From positions 1 to 64,000 of the forward strand of contig JAHDQS010000014.1 in the NCBI GenBank assembly GCA_018433675.1: a stretch of 64,000 bases of DNA, read 5' to 3'. The stretch comes from Clostridia bacterium. GTDB lineage: Bacteria; Bacillota; Peptococcia; DRI-13; SM3-B62. The notes beneath the pieces are model-generated. The model saw nothing but the letters and a program-made list of their open reading frames with translations, made no database searches and was not told the DNA's origin. The position numbers and the translations under genes are program-made. The stretch's first letter is position 1, and every line of letters starts with the position of its first letter. Positions 53,343 through 62,596 of the stretch are shown in pieces.

Positions 53343-54290
53343 TTATTTTACTTTTTTATCATACAAGTCGTCATCAGCTTGAATAATCAAATCTAAAAAG
53401 TCCTCCTTCTTCTCGATGCAACCCGTTGCAACCCCCTCGGAAATGTAGCAACCCGTTTTGTCTAGAATCTCCTGCTTTATCCGTTTTGTAATAAGCCTTA
53501 CTTCTTCTCCATTGATATTCCAAAATATAAATAAAAACTCATCACCCCCATAACGCACCAGAATATCCTCGTTTCTTATATTTTCCTGTAAGATTCTTGA
53601 GACCTCAACCAAGATTCTATCACCGGCCGGATGTCCGTACATATCATTTTTTTTCTTAAAGTTATCCAAGTCAAATATTACAACCGAACATATTTCTTTA
53701 AACAAATCACTCCCAATGCGTTCATATAATTCTTCCAAGACATAGCGATTAAAAAGCCCCGTCAGCGGATCCCTGCTGGCTTTTTCTTTTAACGCCTCTA
53801 TTTCCTTTTTGCTGCTCCTGTCCCATTTCCTTAATATCTCAATTTCTGCATAGCAAATAACTCCAATAGTCATTACGTAGAATAACCATTCCCAAGCAGC
53901 TTCGCTCACTGCTGAGCATATTAAAACAATCATCAATGGTAAATAGAGTACCTTCAAAAAGGATATCTCTTCACCACCGGCAGCTAACATCCAGTTAAAA
54001 GGAGGAACCAGCAACAAAAACAGAAAAGGACTCTTATACCAGCCGGTCGGGATGATAACCCCAAGGATAAGCATAAGACCGCCAAACGTAGAATACTTCT
54101 CAAAGATTGCATCTTTCTTTTTGTGGCTGAATACCTGTCCAGTGATATAAAAGATTCCTCCCAGTAGGAAGAAAATGTTTGAATATACCATATTAGGATG
54201 GTTTCTATGAATTACTGAGACAATAATTATTATAATAGCAATAACAATCCGATATGCATGTATTTGTTTTGATTTTAGGTTTATTTTCAT
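53343..54290 (-). CDS. Membrane-bound diguanylate cyclase (GGDEF)
   Basis: A 315-residue enzyme making cyclic di-GMP. Residues 1-150 contain six short transmembrane helices without an added sensory domain; residues about 160-315 are a complete GGDEF domain with RDPLTGLFNRYVLEE, FDLDNFKKKNDMYGHPAGD and the active site RYGGDEFLFI. The inhibitory I-site RxxD is present (RNED, five residues before GGDEF), so product inhibition is expected. It could supply the signal read by the c-di-GMP riboswitch at 19024-19114. Confidence 0.95.
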   Translation of the reverse strand: MKINLKSKQIHAYRIVIAIIIIIVSVIHRNHPNMVYSNIFFLLGGIFYITGQVFSHKKKDAIFEKYSTFGGLMLILGVIIPTGWYKSPFLFLLLVPPFNWMLAAGGEEISFLKVLYLPLMIVLICSAVSEAAWEWLFYVMTIGVICYAEIEILRKWDRSSKKEIEALKEKASRDPLTGLFNRYVLEELYERIGSDLFKEICSVVIFDLDNFKKKNDMYGHPAGDRILVEVSRILQENIRNEDILVRYGGDEFLFIFWNINGEEVRLITKRIKQEILDKTGCYISEGVATGCIEKKEDFLDLIIQADDDLYDKKVK

Positions 54291-54400
54291 ATATTTTCAC
54301 CAAAGCTAGTACTTATTTACTAGATTCTATATGTTATTTTTCTTCTACAAATAATCATAATTTCCTGCAACAATTATAACATTGCAAATTCTATAAAATC

Positions 54401-54469
54401 AAAGCCCCACACAACAACGCAATCAAAGATTGCTCTTACATCTCGGAAACTTTGTTGTATACACAATAA
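54401..54469 (-). repeat. Intergenic repeat, copy A
   Basis: About 69 bases that in minus orientation match copy B (58401-58470) along most of their length, sharing TTATTGTG, ATACAACAA, GCAATCTTTGATTGC and GTGGGG. It lies just past the end of the MacB-type operon. Confidence 0.8.
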
Positions 54470-54492
54470 AAAAATAGGGCTTGCGCCCTATT
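54466..54492 (-). terminator. Terminator of the MacB-type operon
   Basis: On the minus strand AATAGGGC/GCCCTATT with a four-base loop (54473-54492) is followed by a T-run. The stem overlaps the last codons and stop of the permease gene. Confidence 0.88.
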
Positions 54493-55876
54493 CGTTACGA
54501 ATTGCGTTAATGGGACTCAGTTTTACGGCACGGTGTGCCGGGTACAACCCCGCCAAAATACCGATAAATACCGAAAACAGCAGCGCAAAAGCTACTAACC
54601 AAGGGGGAATTAAAGATATCTTTAATATTTCGTCTGTCGGCATTCCTCCGTTAATAAAACCCTTGCTAAGGTAATTGATAACACCCGAAACAGCGTAACC
54701 CAGCCCAATACCAAAAAGTCCGCCTAAAAAACCAATCATTCCGGCCTCGGCAAGAAACATACTATGTATATCAATAAATGTGGCTCCAATGACCTTCATA
54801 ATCCCTATCTCCCTGGTCCGCTCATAAATCGACATAATCATCGTATTGGTTATTCCCAGCGCAGCAACAAGGAGGGTTATACCTCCTATTCCACCTAAAA
54901 CTGCCTGGATAGTCCGGAAAGTTTTTTCAATGCCCTCCAGTTGATCTGCTATCGACCAACAGTTATAACCTAGTTCTTTGATTTTCTCGGAAATGACCTG
55001 CGTATCGCCTACATCTGCCGTACGCACAAGAATAAAGTCATAATCATCGCTATTACTGTTGCTGCCTGACCTGCTGCTGGAAACTACCATCCCACGTCCC
55101 GCAGAAACAACTTTCGTCATTTGTGAGCCGGAAGAAGAAGCTCCCCTAGACATGTAACTTTTCATTCTCTTTACATCCTCCAAGGGCACATAAGCATTAT
55201 AGGAGTGTTCCCCTCTCTCCCCTTCCAAGACACCCACCACCAGGAAATTAAACGGTTTCTGCTGACCCTTGCTGTTATGAATAGTCATTGTAATCCTTTT
55301 ATCCATTGCCTCCGCAGGATCAGTTTCTTCCTGCCTCATGTAATCCTTCTCCGTAAGCATTCCCTTCTCCATCCGCTGATAAAAGGATTCGTCGCGAAAG
55401 TTATTGATGACCTGGCGGCCAAGCACTATCACACCACGGTCTCCCGCCTGCATCAAACGCCCCAGTTCAGCCTCAAACTCCATAAAGGGCATTGTACCGG
55501 GATCGATTCCAATCAGATTAAGCCCGCCTCTTTTTCTCCCGAATTTAGCTTCGCCTCCTATATTGTAGGCTGGCGAAACTGCAACCACACCTTCGATCTC
55601 CTTGAATTCAGCCACGGCATCATCATCCAATGACTTCATCTCTCCAAGAGGGTTGCCTTCCGAATCATAAGACATGCCTTGTTGAACCCTGATTGAGGTT
55701 AAACTCCCCCAACTTTCCATACTTTTTGTTTGTGCCTCCTGTAAACCTATTCCTAAGGAAAGCATAACAACAATAGCAGTAGTACCGATGATGACCCCCA
55801 GTGTCGTCAGGAAGGTCCTGATCTTTCTTCTCCATAAATTCTGCCGGGCTAGTTTTAACAAATCCAGCTTATTCAT
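54488..55876 (-). CDS. MacB-type ABC transporter permease (FtsX-like)
   Basis: A 462-residue protein from the ATG at 55876 with GAGGAG upstream. Four transmembrane helices: one near the N-terminus (FLTTLGVIIGTTAIVVMLSLG), then a large extracytoplasmic domain of about 270 residues, then three helices at the C-terminus within the FtsX domain (TNTMIMSIYERTREIGIMKVIGA). The external domain holds a Ser-rich stretch (SSSRSGSNSNSDD). MacB-type systems act as mechanotransmitters or exporters. It overlaps the CARDB gene stop and ends the three-gene operon. Confidence 0.92.
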   Translation of the reverse strand: MNKLDLLKLARQNLWRRKIRTFLTTLGVIIGTTAIVVMLSLGIGLQEAQTKSMESWGSLTSIRVQQGMSYDSEGNPLGEMKSLDDDAVAEFKEIEGVVAVSPAYNIGGEAKFGRKRGGLNLIGIDPGTMPFMEFEAELGRLMQAGDRGVIVLGRQVINNFRDESFYQRMEKGMLTEKDYMRQEETDPAEAMDKRITMTIHNSKGQQKPFNFLVVGVLEGERGEHSYNAYVPLEDVKRMKSYMSRGASSSGSQMTKVVSAGRGMVVSSSRSGSNSNSDDYDFILVRTADVGDTQVISEKIKELGYNCWSIADQLEGIEKTFRTIQAVLGGIGGITLLVAALGITNTMIMSIYERTREIGIMKVIGATFIDIHSMFLAEAGMIGFLGGLFGIGLGYAVSGVINYLSKGFINGGMPTDEILKISLIPPWLVAFALLFSVFIGILAGLYPAHRAVKLSPINAIRNE

Positions 55877-57614
55877 CAAAGTACTCCTCGCTTTTTCTCT
55901 TTCTCCTGACCCGCCAGATGTATATACCTTCGACTAAGATTATTAAACCCAGGAAACCTGTAAGCAGCTTGCCTTTTACAGAGGTGCCCCCCGCACCATT
56001 GATTTGTCCCGGCATTACCTGTTTACCACCCGGCATTGTCACCCCCGGACCCCCTTCCTGACCCATTTCAGAAGCTGCCATTTCCGCTACTTCTATGCTA
56101 AAGGGTTCACTCACCCGTACATCCTTATTGTTGTTATCAATATAAGTAAAGACCAACTCTCCCTCCAGCGTCCCCACCTCCGTGGGAATAATCATAGCCT
56201 GAAAAATGTCGCTAGCGCCAATATCGAGGTTGCCCACATAATAGGTGTCGTTTTCTTTGTTGAATTCCCCCTCTAGAGCGACCATGAAATTGGAAAGTGC
56301 AACCTTACCTACATTTACGTACTCAGTGAATACATTGATAGGCTGTCCGACAAATCCGTTTTTCGGGATATCAGTCGAAATAACATTAAACTTGCATTCT
56401 TGGGTAACTGGTATATTGACCAGTTCTTCACATTCAAGCATTTTCCCAGCCCTGTCTTCATACTTGATCTCCACGGGAACGATATAGGTTTTGGCTGAGG
56501 CATTTGGATCAACATATAAATCAATAGCTTTCTCGATTATTGTCTTAGCAGGGATCGATTCAATATAAAAACTGGTACTGCTGTTGACGGGAGAAAACAC
56601 TGTACCTCCCGCAGTAGTATTTCCCGTACTATCCTCAATCTTTATCACACCCAACGATATCTTAACATTTTTGACCGGTCGCTGATTAGTATTTTCAATA
56701 TACAACTTTAAGCTAACAGTATTGCCCGCCAGCACCTGTTCCGCCGATAAGGTATATTTATTAACAATAACCCAAGGTGTTGCACCAATCCAACTATCCT
56801 CATGCGGCAAAGGCAGATTGATCGTTTCCGTTGTACTGTCGGTTTCGCTGCCCTGATAATCGAAGGAAGCAGTCAGTTTGACCACGTTGTTCACCTTCGT
56901 GTCCTTGGCTTTCACTGAATATGTTATGACCTGGGAATCTCCCTTGTCGATCCTTGCCACGTTCTTCTTGTTCGAAATATCCGTAACCTGAAAGTTATCT
57001 TCTCCCTCCAAAAGGTAAATCACATTATATGCATCTGTCGTCTTGCTTAAATTGCGAACTCTAAAATTGACTTTGAATTCATCCGACAAGTCAGGGTTAT
57101 CAGGTGTGAGCGATACGTCTTCCACCGACAGCACCGGTTTGGTTAAATCATAACTAATCGGAACATTGATAATAGTAGAAGCGCTGACAGTATTCTTAAA
57201 CTCCGCATTCTTGCCGTTTAGACTCGCCAATAGCTCATAGTTCTTATTCTGCGCATCCTCGGCAACATCAAAAGTATATGTAAGGGTTACGGTTTCATTC
57301 CCGGCAAGTTCATCAATTCTGGTAACTTGATCCGGTTGTAAAGAAAACGGCGCAAGTCCGTCCTCATCCTTGATCTTGAAAGCCATATCCAGTTCAAAAC
57401 CCGGATTATTACTAATATTGCGAACAGAAAGTGTCAGAGTAAATTCCCCCCCCGCTACCGCCTGCCCCATATTGGTTTTCTCCAGCATAATCACAGGATT
57501 AATACCACCTACTTCTATTATTGCCCCCTTGACCGGAATTACTAGCATCGTCAGTGTCACTACTAGAGCCAGCACCGGCAACAGGCCCTTTTTGCCAAAA
57601 ATACTCCTTGCCAT
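55869..57614 (-). CDS. Secreted CARDB/NEW3-like protein with C-terminal membrane anchor
   Basis: A 581-residue protein with a signal peptide (VLALVVTLTMLVIPVKG), four or so tandem Ig-like CARDB modules (phrases GGEFTLTLSVRNISNNPGFELD, LSDEFKVNFRVRNLSKTTDAYN, AGNTVSLKLYIENTNQRPVKN and VGQPINVFTEYVNVGKVALSN) and a C-terminal transmembrane helix (LLTGFLGLIILVEGIYIW) with a basic tail. Domains of this type bind proteins or sugars. Lying between ATPase and permease, it probably replaces the periplasmic adaptor MacA of Gram-negative systems. Confidence 0.85.
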   Translation of the reverse strand: MARSIFGKKGLLPVLALVVTLTMLVIPVKGAIIEVGGINPVIMLEKTNMGQAVAGGEFTLTLSVRNISNNPGFELDMAFKIKDEDGLAPFSLQPDQVTRIDELAGNETVTLTYTFDVAEDAQNKNYELLASLNGKNAEFKNTVSASTIINVPISYDLTKPVLSVEDVSLTPDNPDLSDEFKVNFRVRNLSKTTDAYNVIYLLEGEDNFQVTDISNKKNVARIDKGDSQVITYSVKAKDTKVNNVVKLTASFDYQGSETDSTTETINLPLPHEDSWIGATPWVIVNKYTLSAEQVLAGNTVSLKLYIENTNQRPVKNVKISLGVIKIEDSTGNTTAGGTVFSPVNSSTSFYIESIPAKTIIEKAIDLYVDPNASAKTYIVPVEIKYEDRAGKMLECEELVNIPVTQECKFNVISTDIPKNGFVGQPINVFTEYVNVGKVALSNFMVALEGEFNKENDTYYVGNLDIGASDIFQAMIIPTEVGTLEGELVFTYIDNNNKDVRVSEPFSIEVAEMAASEMGQEGGPGVTMPGGKQVMPGQINGAGGTSVKGKLLTGFLGLIILVEGIYIWRVRRKRKSEEYFDE

Positions 57615-57616
57615 AA

Positions 57617-58309
57617 TTAAACCTCTCCCTTCCTCTTTTCCTCAACTATCCTACCGTCAACCATTCTTATTACCCTGTTGGCATAATCCGCTATATCATT
57701 ATCGTGCGTAACCATAATCAGTGTCACGTTTGATTCCTTAACCTTTCTTGTCAAGATAGACATGATATCATGTGATGTTTTTGAATCAAGGTTTCCTGTG
57801 GGCTCATCCGCAAAAATCACCCGTGGACTACTAATCAATGCCCTTGCTATACTGACACGTTGCTGCTGCCCGCCGCTCATTTCCGTCGGTTTGTTCTTCA
57901 GTCTATCCTTCAACCCCATCTGTACCAGCATTTCTCGCGCCTTTTTTTCTCTTTCCTCCTTTTTCACCCCGCTAAACACCAAGGGCAAGGCTACATTTTC
58001 CAAAGCAGTCATTGAGGAAATGAGATTATAGGACTGAAAGATAAACCCCAAATATTTTCGTCGAAAACTCGCCCTGTCTTTTTCCTTTACTTTTCCCAAT
58101 GAAATGTCTTTGATTAGAATATCCCCTTTAGTTGGCGTCTCCAATCCTGCCATAATATGTAACAGTGTAGTTTTCCCGGAACCAGACGGTCCGAGAATAC
58201 ACATAAACTCACCCGGTTCGATAGAGATATCCAAGTTATCGATTGCCGTAATGATTTCTTTGCCAAGACGGTATTTTTTTATCAGACTCTTTACCTCTAT
58301 TTCTGCCAT
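57617..58309 (-). CDS. MacB/LolD-type ABC transporter ATP-binding protein
   Basis: A 230-residue ATPase with Walker A GPSGSGKTT (40-48), Q loop, signature MSGGQQQ, Walker B VIFADEPTGNLD and switch His in VTHDND. It belongs to the LolD/MacB/FtsE group that works with FtsX-like permeases. First gene of the operon; 2 bases separate it from the CARDB gene. Confidence 0.95.
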   Translation of the reverse strand: MAEIEVKSLIKKYRLGKEIITAIDNLDISIEPGEFMCILGPSGSGKTTLLHIMAGLETPTKGDILIKDISLGKVKEKDRASFRRKYLGFIFQSYNLISSMTALENVALPLVFSGVKKEEREKKAREMLVQMGLKDRLKNKPTEMSGGQQQRVSIARALISSPRVIFADEPTGNLDSKTSHDIMSILTRKVKESNVTLIMVTHDNDIADYANRVIRMVDGRIVEEKRKGEV

Positions 58310-58371
58310 TCAAAACACACCCCCAAACAAAGTTAGACGTAAAATATTATAAATAGTTCCCTTTGACCGAT

Positions 58372-58395
58372 AAAAAGTCCTTTTCAGGACTTTTT
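58372..58395. terminator. Terminator between thrC and the MacB-type operon
   Basis: Stem AAAAAGTCC/GGACTTTTT with loop TTTTCA; T-runs on both strands. On the minus strand it can end the thrC transcript about 190 bases after its stop. Confidence 0.75.
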
Positions 58396-58400
58396 TATCA

Positions 58401-58470
58401 TTATTGTGAATACAACAAGGTTCCCGGGACCCGACAGCAATCTTTGATTGCAATGTCGGGTGGGGTTCTT
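58401..58470 (+). repeat. Intergenic repeat, copy B
   Basis: The inverted partner of copy A on the other side of the MacB-type operon. It contains the stem CCCGACA/TGTCGGG around GCAATCTTTGATTGC and ends GTGGGGTTCTT, shared with copy C. Confidence 0.8.
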
Positions 58471-58582
58471 ATTGCACTGTTTAAGTTCATAGCCGGACTT
58501 TATGTTAATTTTTTATAGTATTTCTGCTGTTCTTCTTTATTTTTTTAATGCTATTGCATTTTTTGTTTATATTTTTTTTATT

Positions 58583-60079
58583 TTAAATGTTTAAGATGCT
58601 CTTTATTTCCTCTTGCACTTTCTCCTTTGTACATATTCTCCTATGAAGAACCGGTTTTTTATCCAGATCCCTTAACCCCGGATGCACCGGTTGACCCGTA
58701 TATTCACTCAACGCCTGCAACACTTCATATTCATCTTTCCCAATCAAGGCATCCGGCCCTGCTATTGCTTGTAAAACGCTGTAGTTAAACTTAAACGGAC
58801 TTGCGGTGGCATCGACAACAGTCAATGTACTGTCCCCTGTCTTTTCTAAATATTTTTCATATACCTTCATACCAACAGCAGTGTGTGTATCAAGGATATA
58901 CCCAGTTTCGGAGAAAATCCTTCCTATAGTTTCTTTTGTTTCAATTTCGTCGGCATAACCGGCGGCAAGTACCTCCCCAATTGCCTCCATAATACTTTTA
59001 TCAACCTGGAAACTACCCTTCTCTGCCAATTCCTGCATCCAGGCAGAAATTTTCTCGCCATCATGTCCGCTCATTTCGTATAAAAATCTTTCAAGATTAC
59101 TGGAGATAAGAATATCCATTGAGGGACTGGTTGTTTGTACAAATCCGCGGTTACGGTCATAACGACCCGTATTGAAGAAATCGGTCAGTACCTTGTTTTC
59201 ATTAGAGGCACAAATCAATTTGTTAATCGGCAAACCCATTTGCAGGGCATACCAGGCAGCTAGGATATTGCCAAAATTACCTGTGGGAACAACAAAGTTA
59301 ATTTTTTCACCAAAAGATATCTTGCCATCTTTCAACAGTTGCATATAGGCATTGATGTAATAGACAATCTGCGGAAGCAAACGACCCCAGTTAATAGAAT
59401 TAGCGGAGGATAGCTCTATACCGACCCTTTTCAGTTCATTGCCAAATTCGCGTTCACTAAAAACCTTTTTAACAGCGTTTTGGCAGTCATCAAAATTACC
59501 CTTAACTGCGACGACAAAAGTGTTGCTGTTGCTGGTTGTGGTCATTTGCAACTCCTGAATCTTACTTACACCTTTGTGGGGATAGAATACTATAATTCTC
59601 ACTCCCGGAACATCCTTAAACCCTTCCAGGGCTGCTTTGCCCGTATCTCCCGAGGTGGCGACCAGTATTACTGTTTCCCGCTCTTCTCCCACCTTTTTTT
59701 TGGCATATGATAGCAAATGAGGCATTAGCTGCAGGGCCATATCCTTAAATGCTGCCGTCGGACCATGCCACAGCTCCATTACATACGTTTTTTTCCGCAA
59801 ATGCTTTAACGGCGCAATCAGCGAATGGTTAAAATTCTTTTCATTATAGGCCGCTTTTACGCTTGTCTGTATTTCCTCCTCGGTATAATCATCCAAAAAC
59901 AAGGCGAAAACCCTTTGGGCAATTTCTTGATACGTTAACTCTCGTAAAGACATCATTTCCTGTAAGGAAAAACAGGGTATTTTCTCCGGAACAAACAAAC
60001 CACCCGCCGGAACCATTCCCAGCTTGATAGCCTGCGCCGCACTGACACTGTCGTAATTATTCCTGGTACTGGTATACAT
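58583..60079 (-). CDS. thrC: Threonine synthase
   Basis: A 498-residue PLP enzyme converting O-phosphohomoserine to threonine. The PLP lysine is Lys112 in GPTAAFKDMALQ, followed by the phosphate-binding and cofactor loops VATSGDTGKAALEGF and VVPTGNFGNILAAWYA. The N-terminal phrase MYTSTRNNYDSVSAAQAI and the length match the longer ThrC class of Clostridia. It is a single gene; no thrB or hom is nearby. Confidence 0.97.
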   Translation of the reverse strand: MYTSTRNNYDSVSAAQAIKLGMVPAGGLFVPEKIPCFSLQEMMSLRELTYQEIAQRVFALFLDDYTEEEIQTSVKAAYNEKNFNHSLIAPLKHLRKKTYVMELWHGPTAAFKDMALQLMPHLLSYAKKKVGEERETVILVATSGDTGKAALEGFKDVPGVRIIVFYPHKGVSKIQELQMTTTSNSNTFVVAVKGNFDDCQNAVKKVFSEREFGNELKRVGIELSSANSINWGRLLPQIVYYINAYMQLLKDGKISFGEKINFVVPTGNFGNILAAWYALQMGLPINKLICASNENKVLTDFFNTGRYDRNRGFVQTTSPSMDILISSNLERFLYEMSGHDGEKISAWMQELAEKGSFQVDKSIMEAIGEVLAAGYADEIETKETIGRIFSETGYILDTHTAVGMKVYEKYLEKTGDSTLTVVDATASPFKFNYSVLQAIAGPDALIGKDEYEVLQALSEYTGQPVHPGLRDLDKKPVLHRRICTKEKVQEEIKSILNI

Positions 60080-60167
60080 AGCATTTTCTCCTCTTTTTTG
60101 CTTTTTATCTTTATAGATCAGATTTTACTTTATCATTTTAGCACACCACTCGTTAATAACAAAGCAT

Positions 60168-61028
60168 TTACTGTTTGTATGGTATATCCAAAAGCTCAGG
60201 TACAGTCACAAACTGATAGCCTTCATTCTTTAAGACAACAATTATATCAGACAAGGCCGCGACCGAGCCTGTAAGATCCTCATCCTGGCTGCCGGCCGAA
60301 TGCTGTAGAATTATACTTCCTGCCCTCACATTCTCAAGTATATTAGTTTTAACCTGTTCTGCTGTTAAGCTTTTCCAATCCAAAGAATCTACATTCCAGG
60401 CGATTATTTTGTATCCCAAGTCTTCAATCACCCGAATTTTCTCGGCGTCTAAGGAACCGTAGGGAGAACGAAAAAGGGCTGTACGATAATCAAGAAAAGA
60501 CTGCAGCTCTTTCTCTGCTTCCAACACCTCTTGTCTGGCCTCTTTATTACCCAGCTTGATAATGTTTGCATGTGTCATACTATGATTTCCTATGATATGA
60601 CCTTCCTCTTTCATTCTTTCCACCACCTCAGGAAACAGACCAACACGGCTTCCTATCAGAAAGAAAGTAGCCTTTATTTTGTGTTCTTTTAATATATCAA
60701 GAATTTGCGGAGTATACGTGGCATCAGGACCGTCATCAAATGTCAAGGCAATCTTTCTCACATCAGTCGGCCCTTCACGATAAAAAAGACCCGGGAATTG
60801 AGCAGTAAGATCAAGAATTTCACGCTGGGGAAAACCGCGGTTTTCCCTTTCCGAACCACCGGCCAACGCGAATTCGATTGTCCTTTCTTTTGGATCCGGC
60901 TGAACGTTTTTCGGCCTCAATTCCGGTTCGTTTGGCACAAGCTTCAATTCGTAACCACCCTGGTACATGAAAAGAACCGTTAATCCTATTACTAGAACAG
61001 GCAAAAAAAGCATCCTTATTTTTTTCAT
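60168..61028 (-). CDS. Polysaccharide deacetylase (NodB/PdaA-like), membrane anchored
   Basis: A 286-residue enzyme with an N-terminal signal anchor (RMLFLPVLVIGLTVLFMYQGG). The NodB domain (about 95-280) has all motifs: TFDDGPD (catalytic Asp and metal Asp), HSMTH (metal His pair), RSPYG, DSLDW and ILQHSAG (catalytic His). Such enzymes remove acetyl groups from peptidoglycan or surface glycans, often during sporulation. The gene is alone. Confidence 0.95.
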   Translation of the reverse strand: MKKIRMLFLPVLVIGLTVLFMYQGGYELKLVPNEPELRPKNVQPDPKERTIEFALAGGSERENRGFPQREILDLTAQFPGLFYREGPTDVRKIALTFDDGPDATYTPQILDILKEHKIKATFFLIGSRVGLFPEVVERMKEEGHIIGNHSMTHANIIKLGNKEARQEVLEAEKELQSFLDYRTALFRSPYGSLDAEKIRVIEDLGYKIIAWNVDSLDWKSLTAEQVKTNILENVRAGSIILQHSAGSQDEDLTGSVAALSDIIVVLKNEGYQFVTVPELLDIPYKQ

Positions 61029-61143
61029 TTGACCACCTCGCTATTATACTTACCAAAGCAAGATAATCTTATTACCGGCAAAAGGCCTTATCAATACGGT
61101 ATTTAATGCGGCCTCCTTAGAAATACTATTATCAGGAGGTGAA

Positions 61144-61317
61144 ATGACAGATATGAATAAAAATAAGACCAGTTATATTGTCACTGGACTCGGAGCCGCA
61201 GTCACTGGGGTTGGGGCAGTTATCGGTGGAAGCGTAGGTGCCGGAATTGCTGGTTTTGGATTAGCGCACGTAGTTTTGGGTGTTTTGGACAATTTCAGGC
61301 CTACTACGCGGCGTTGA
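61144..61317 (+). CDS. 57-residue glycine-zipper membrane peptide
   Basis: ATG at 61144 is preceded by AGGAGGTGA. After a short polar start (MTDMNKNKTSY) comes a Gly/Ala/Val-rich helix with repeated GxxxG spacing (GLGAAVTGVGAVIGG, SVGAGIAGFGLAHVVLG) and a basic tail ending RPTTRR. Glycine zippers of this type occur in pore-forming peptides, bacteriocins and small membrane proteins. No processing protease, immunity gene or exporter adjoins it. A repeat hairpin that can terminate transcription follows directly. The role is unknown. Confidence 0.6.
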   Translation: MTDMNKNKTSYIVTGLGAAVTGVGAVIGGSVGAGIAGFGLAHVVLGVLDNFRPTTRR

Positions 61318-61320
61318 AAG

Positions 61321-61374
61321 GAAGAACCCCACCCAACAACGTAATCAAAGATTCCTGTTGGGTGGGGTTCTTCC
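61321..61374. repeat. Intergenic repeat, copy C, with strong hairpin
   Basis: An 18-bp perfect stem, GAAGAACCCCACCCAACA (61321-61338) and its complement ending at 61373, encloses the loop core AATCAAAGATT shared with copies A and B. It separates the glycine-zipper gene from the convergent chromate transporter and probably terminates transcription. Confidence 0.85.
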
Positions 61375-61393
61375 TCAGCTTTCTTGTTCCTTT

Positions 61394-61906
61394 TTATAGC
61401 ACAAGTCCAACTAATCCAAAGCCGAAAATGATGTACAGCGGATGTAATTTCGTATATCGCATCAGCAGCAAGGCAATAACAGCAATAATTGCGCTTTTTA
61501 TATCAACCAACGTATCCTTACCCAGGGTAACAGCCGTACCCACTACTAATGCTACCACCGCTGGGGCAAGTCCGCAAAACGCCGCCTTAACAACAGGATT
61601 TTCTCTATACTTCACCACCAGGCCCATCAGCGGTAGCAGCAGTATAACTGTAGGTAGTGCTATGCCCACCACGGCAGCAAGAGAACCCAAAATGCCCGCT
61701 AGATTATAACCGATATATGTGGCTGCATTTATACCTGCGGCTCCCGGAGCCATTCCTGTTACCGCAATGATATCTGCAAACTGATTCACGGTAAAAAATC
61801 CAAGCTTATCTACAAATTCATGCCTAATCAAAGGTAAAGAGGCGTAAAAACCACCGAAACAAAAAATTCCGATATAAACAAAGAGCAGGAAGGTTTTGAT
61901 AATCAT
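61394..61906 (-). CDS. Chromate transporter, half-size (C-terminal-type partner)
   Basis: A 170-residue ChrA-family half protein with five to six transmembrane helices. Family motifs FCFGGFYASLPLIRHEFV and ITGMAPGAAGINAATYIGY-type (AVTGMAPGAAGINAATYIG) match the CHR domain. Half-size ChrA proteins work as heterodimers; the other half is encoded just upstream with a 4-base overlap. The natural substrate may be chromate, sulfate or another anion. Confidence 0.92.
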   Translation of the reverse strand: MIIKTFLLFVYIGIFCFGGFYASLPLIRHEFVDKLGFFTVNQFADIIAVTGMAPGAAGINAATYIGYNLAGILGSLAAVVGIALPTVILLLPLMGLVVKYRENPVVKAAFCGLAPAVVALVVGTAVTLGKDTLVDIKSAIIAVIALLLMRYTKLHPLYIIFGFGLVGLVL

Positions 61907-62472
61907 GGAATAACCTCCTTTTCGGATTTTGGCCCTAACTTATTCCTTGCTATTCCGGCCAATGCCCCGATAAGGATTACCAAGAGAGGATGACATGCAA
62001 AAAACACCAACAGCACCAAACAAAAAAGGAAGAGCGCAAAATCAAAAAACGATTTCATACTATTCCTGCCCATGTTTAAACCCACACCAAGAATCAACGC
62101 CACGACAGTGGGACGAACGCCAAAGAAAAACTTATCTACAGTTTCCATACCCTGTCCGGAGCTTATCAGTGCGGCAAGAAGAATCATAATGAAAACCGAG
62201 GGCATACTCAGTCCCAACAATGCGGAAAATACGCCACCCAACCCCGCGACCCGGTAACCTAAATACACCGCAAACTTTATCGCTATAACTCCCGGCGCAG
62301 ATTGAGTTACCACCATCATCTCAATGAATTCCTCTTCACACAACCATTTGTGGTTCTCCACTGCCTCACACTTTAATACCGGAACCATTGCCATTCCACC
62401 GCCGAAAGTAGATATCGCCAGCTTCAAAAAGATAAAAAAAAGAGAAGACATTGTCTTTATTCCGTATGCCAC
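61903..62472 (-). CDS. Chromate transporter, half-size (N-terminal-type partner)
   Basis: A 189-residue ChrA-family half protein with the motifs STFGGGMAMVPVLKCEAVENH and VTQSAPGVIAIKFAVYLGYRVAG. It overlaps the second half gene by 4 bases, indicating coupled synthesis of the two subunits. Confidence 0.92.
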   Translation of the reverse strand: MAYGIKTMSSLFFIFLKLAISTFGGGMAMVPVLKCEAVENHKWLCEEEFIEMMVVTQSAPGVIAIKFAVYLGYRVAGLGGVFSALLGLSMPSVFIMILLAALISSGQGMETVDKFFFGVRPTVVALILGVGLNMGRNSMKSFFDFALFLFCLVLLVFFACHPLLVILIGALAGIARNKLGPKSEKEVIP

Positions 62473-62596
62473 AATTATTGCCTACCTTTCAAGAATAATC
62501 TACTCTCTTCTCTCATTCTCTCCACTTGCCATTATACTACCATTAGAATAAAGCCACAAGACAGGCACCATCATTATGTCTTTATCATTTTGCCCA

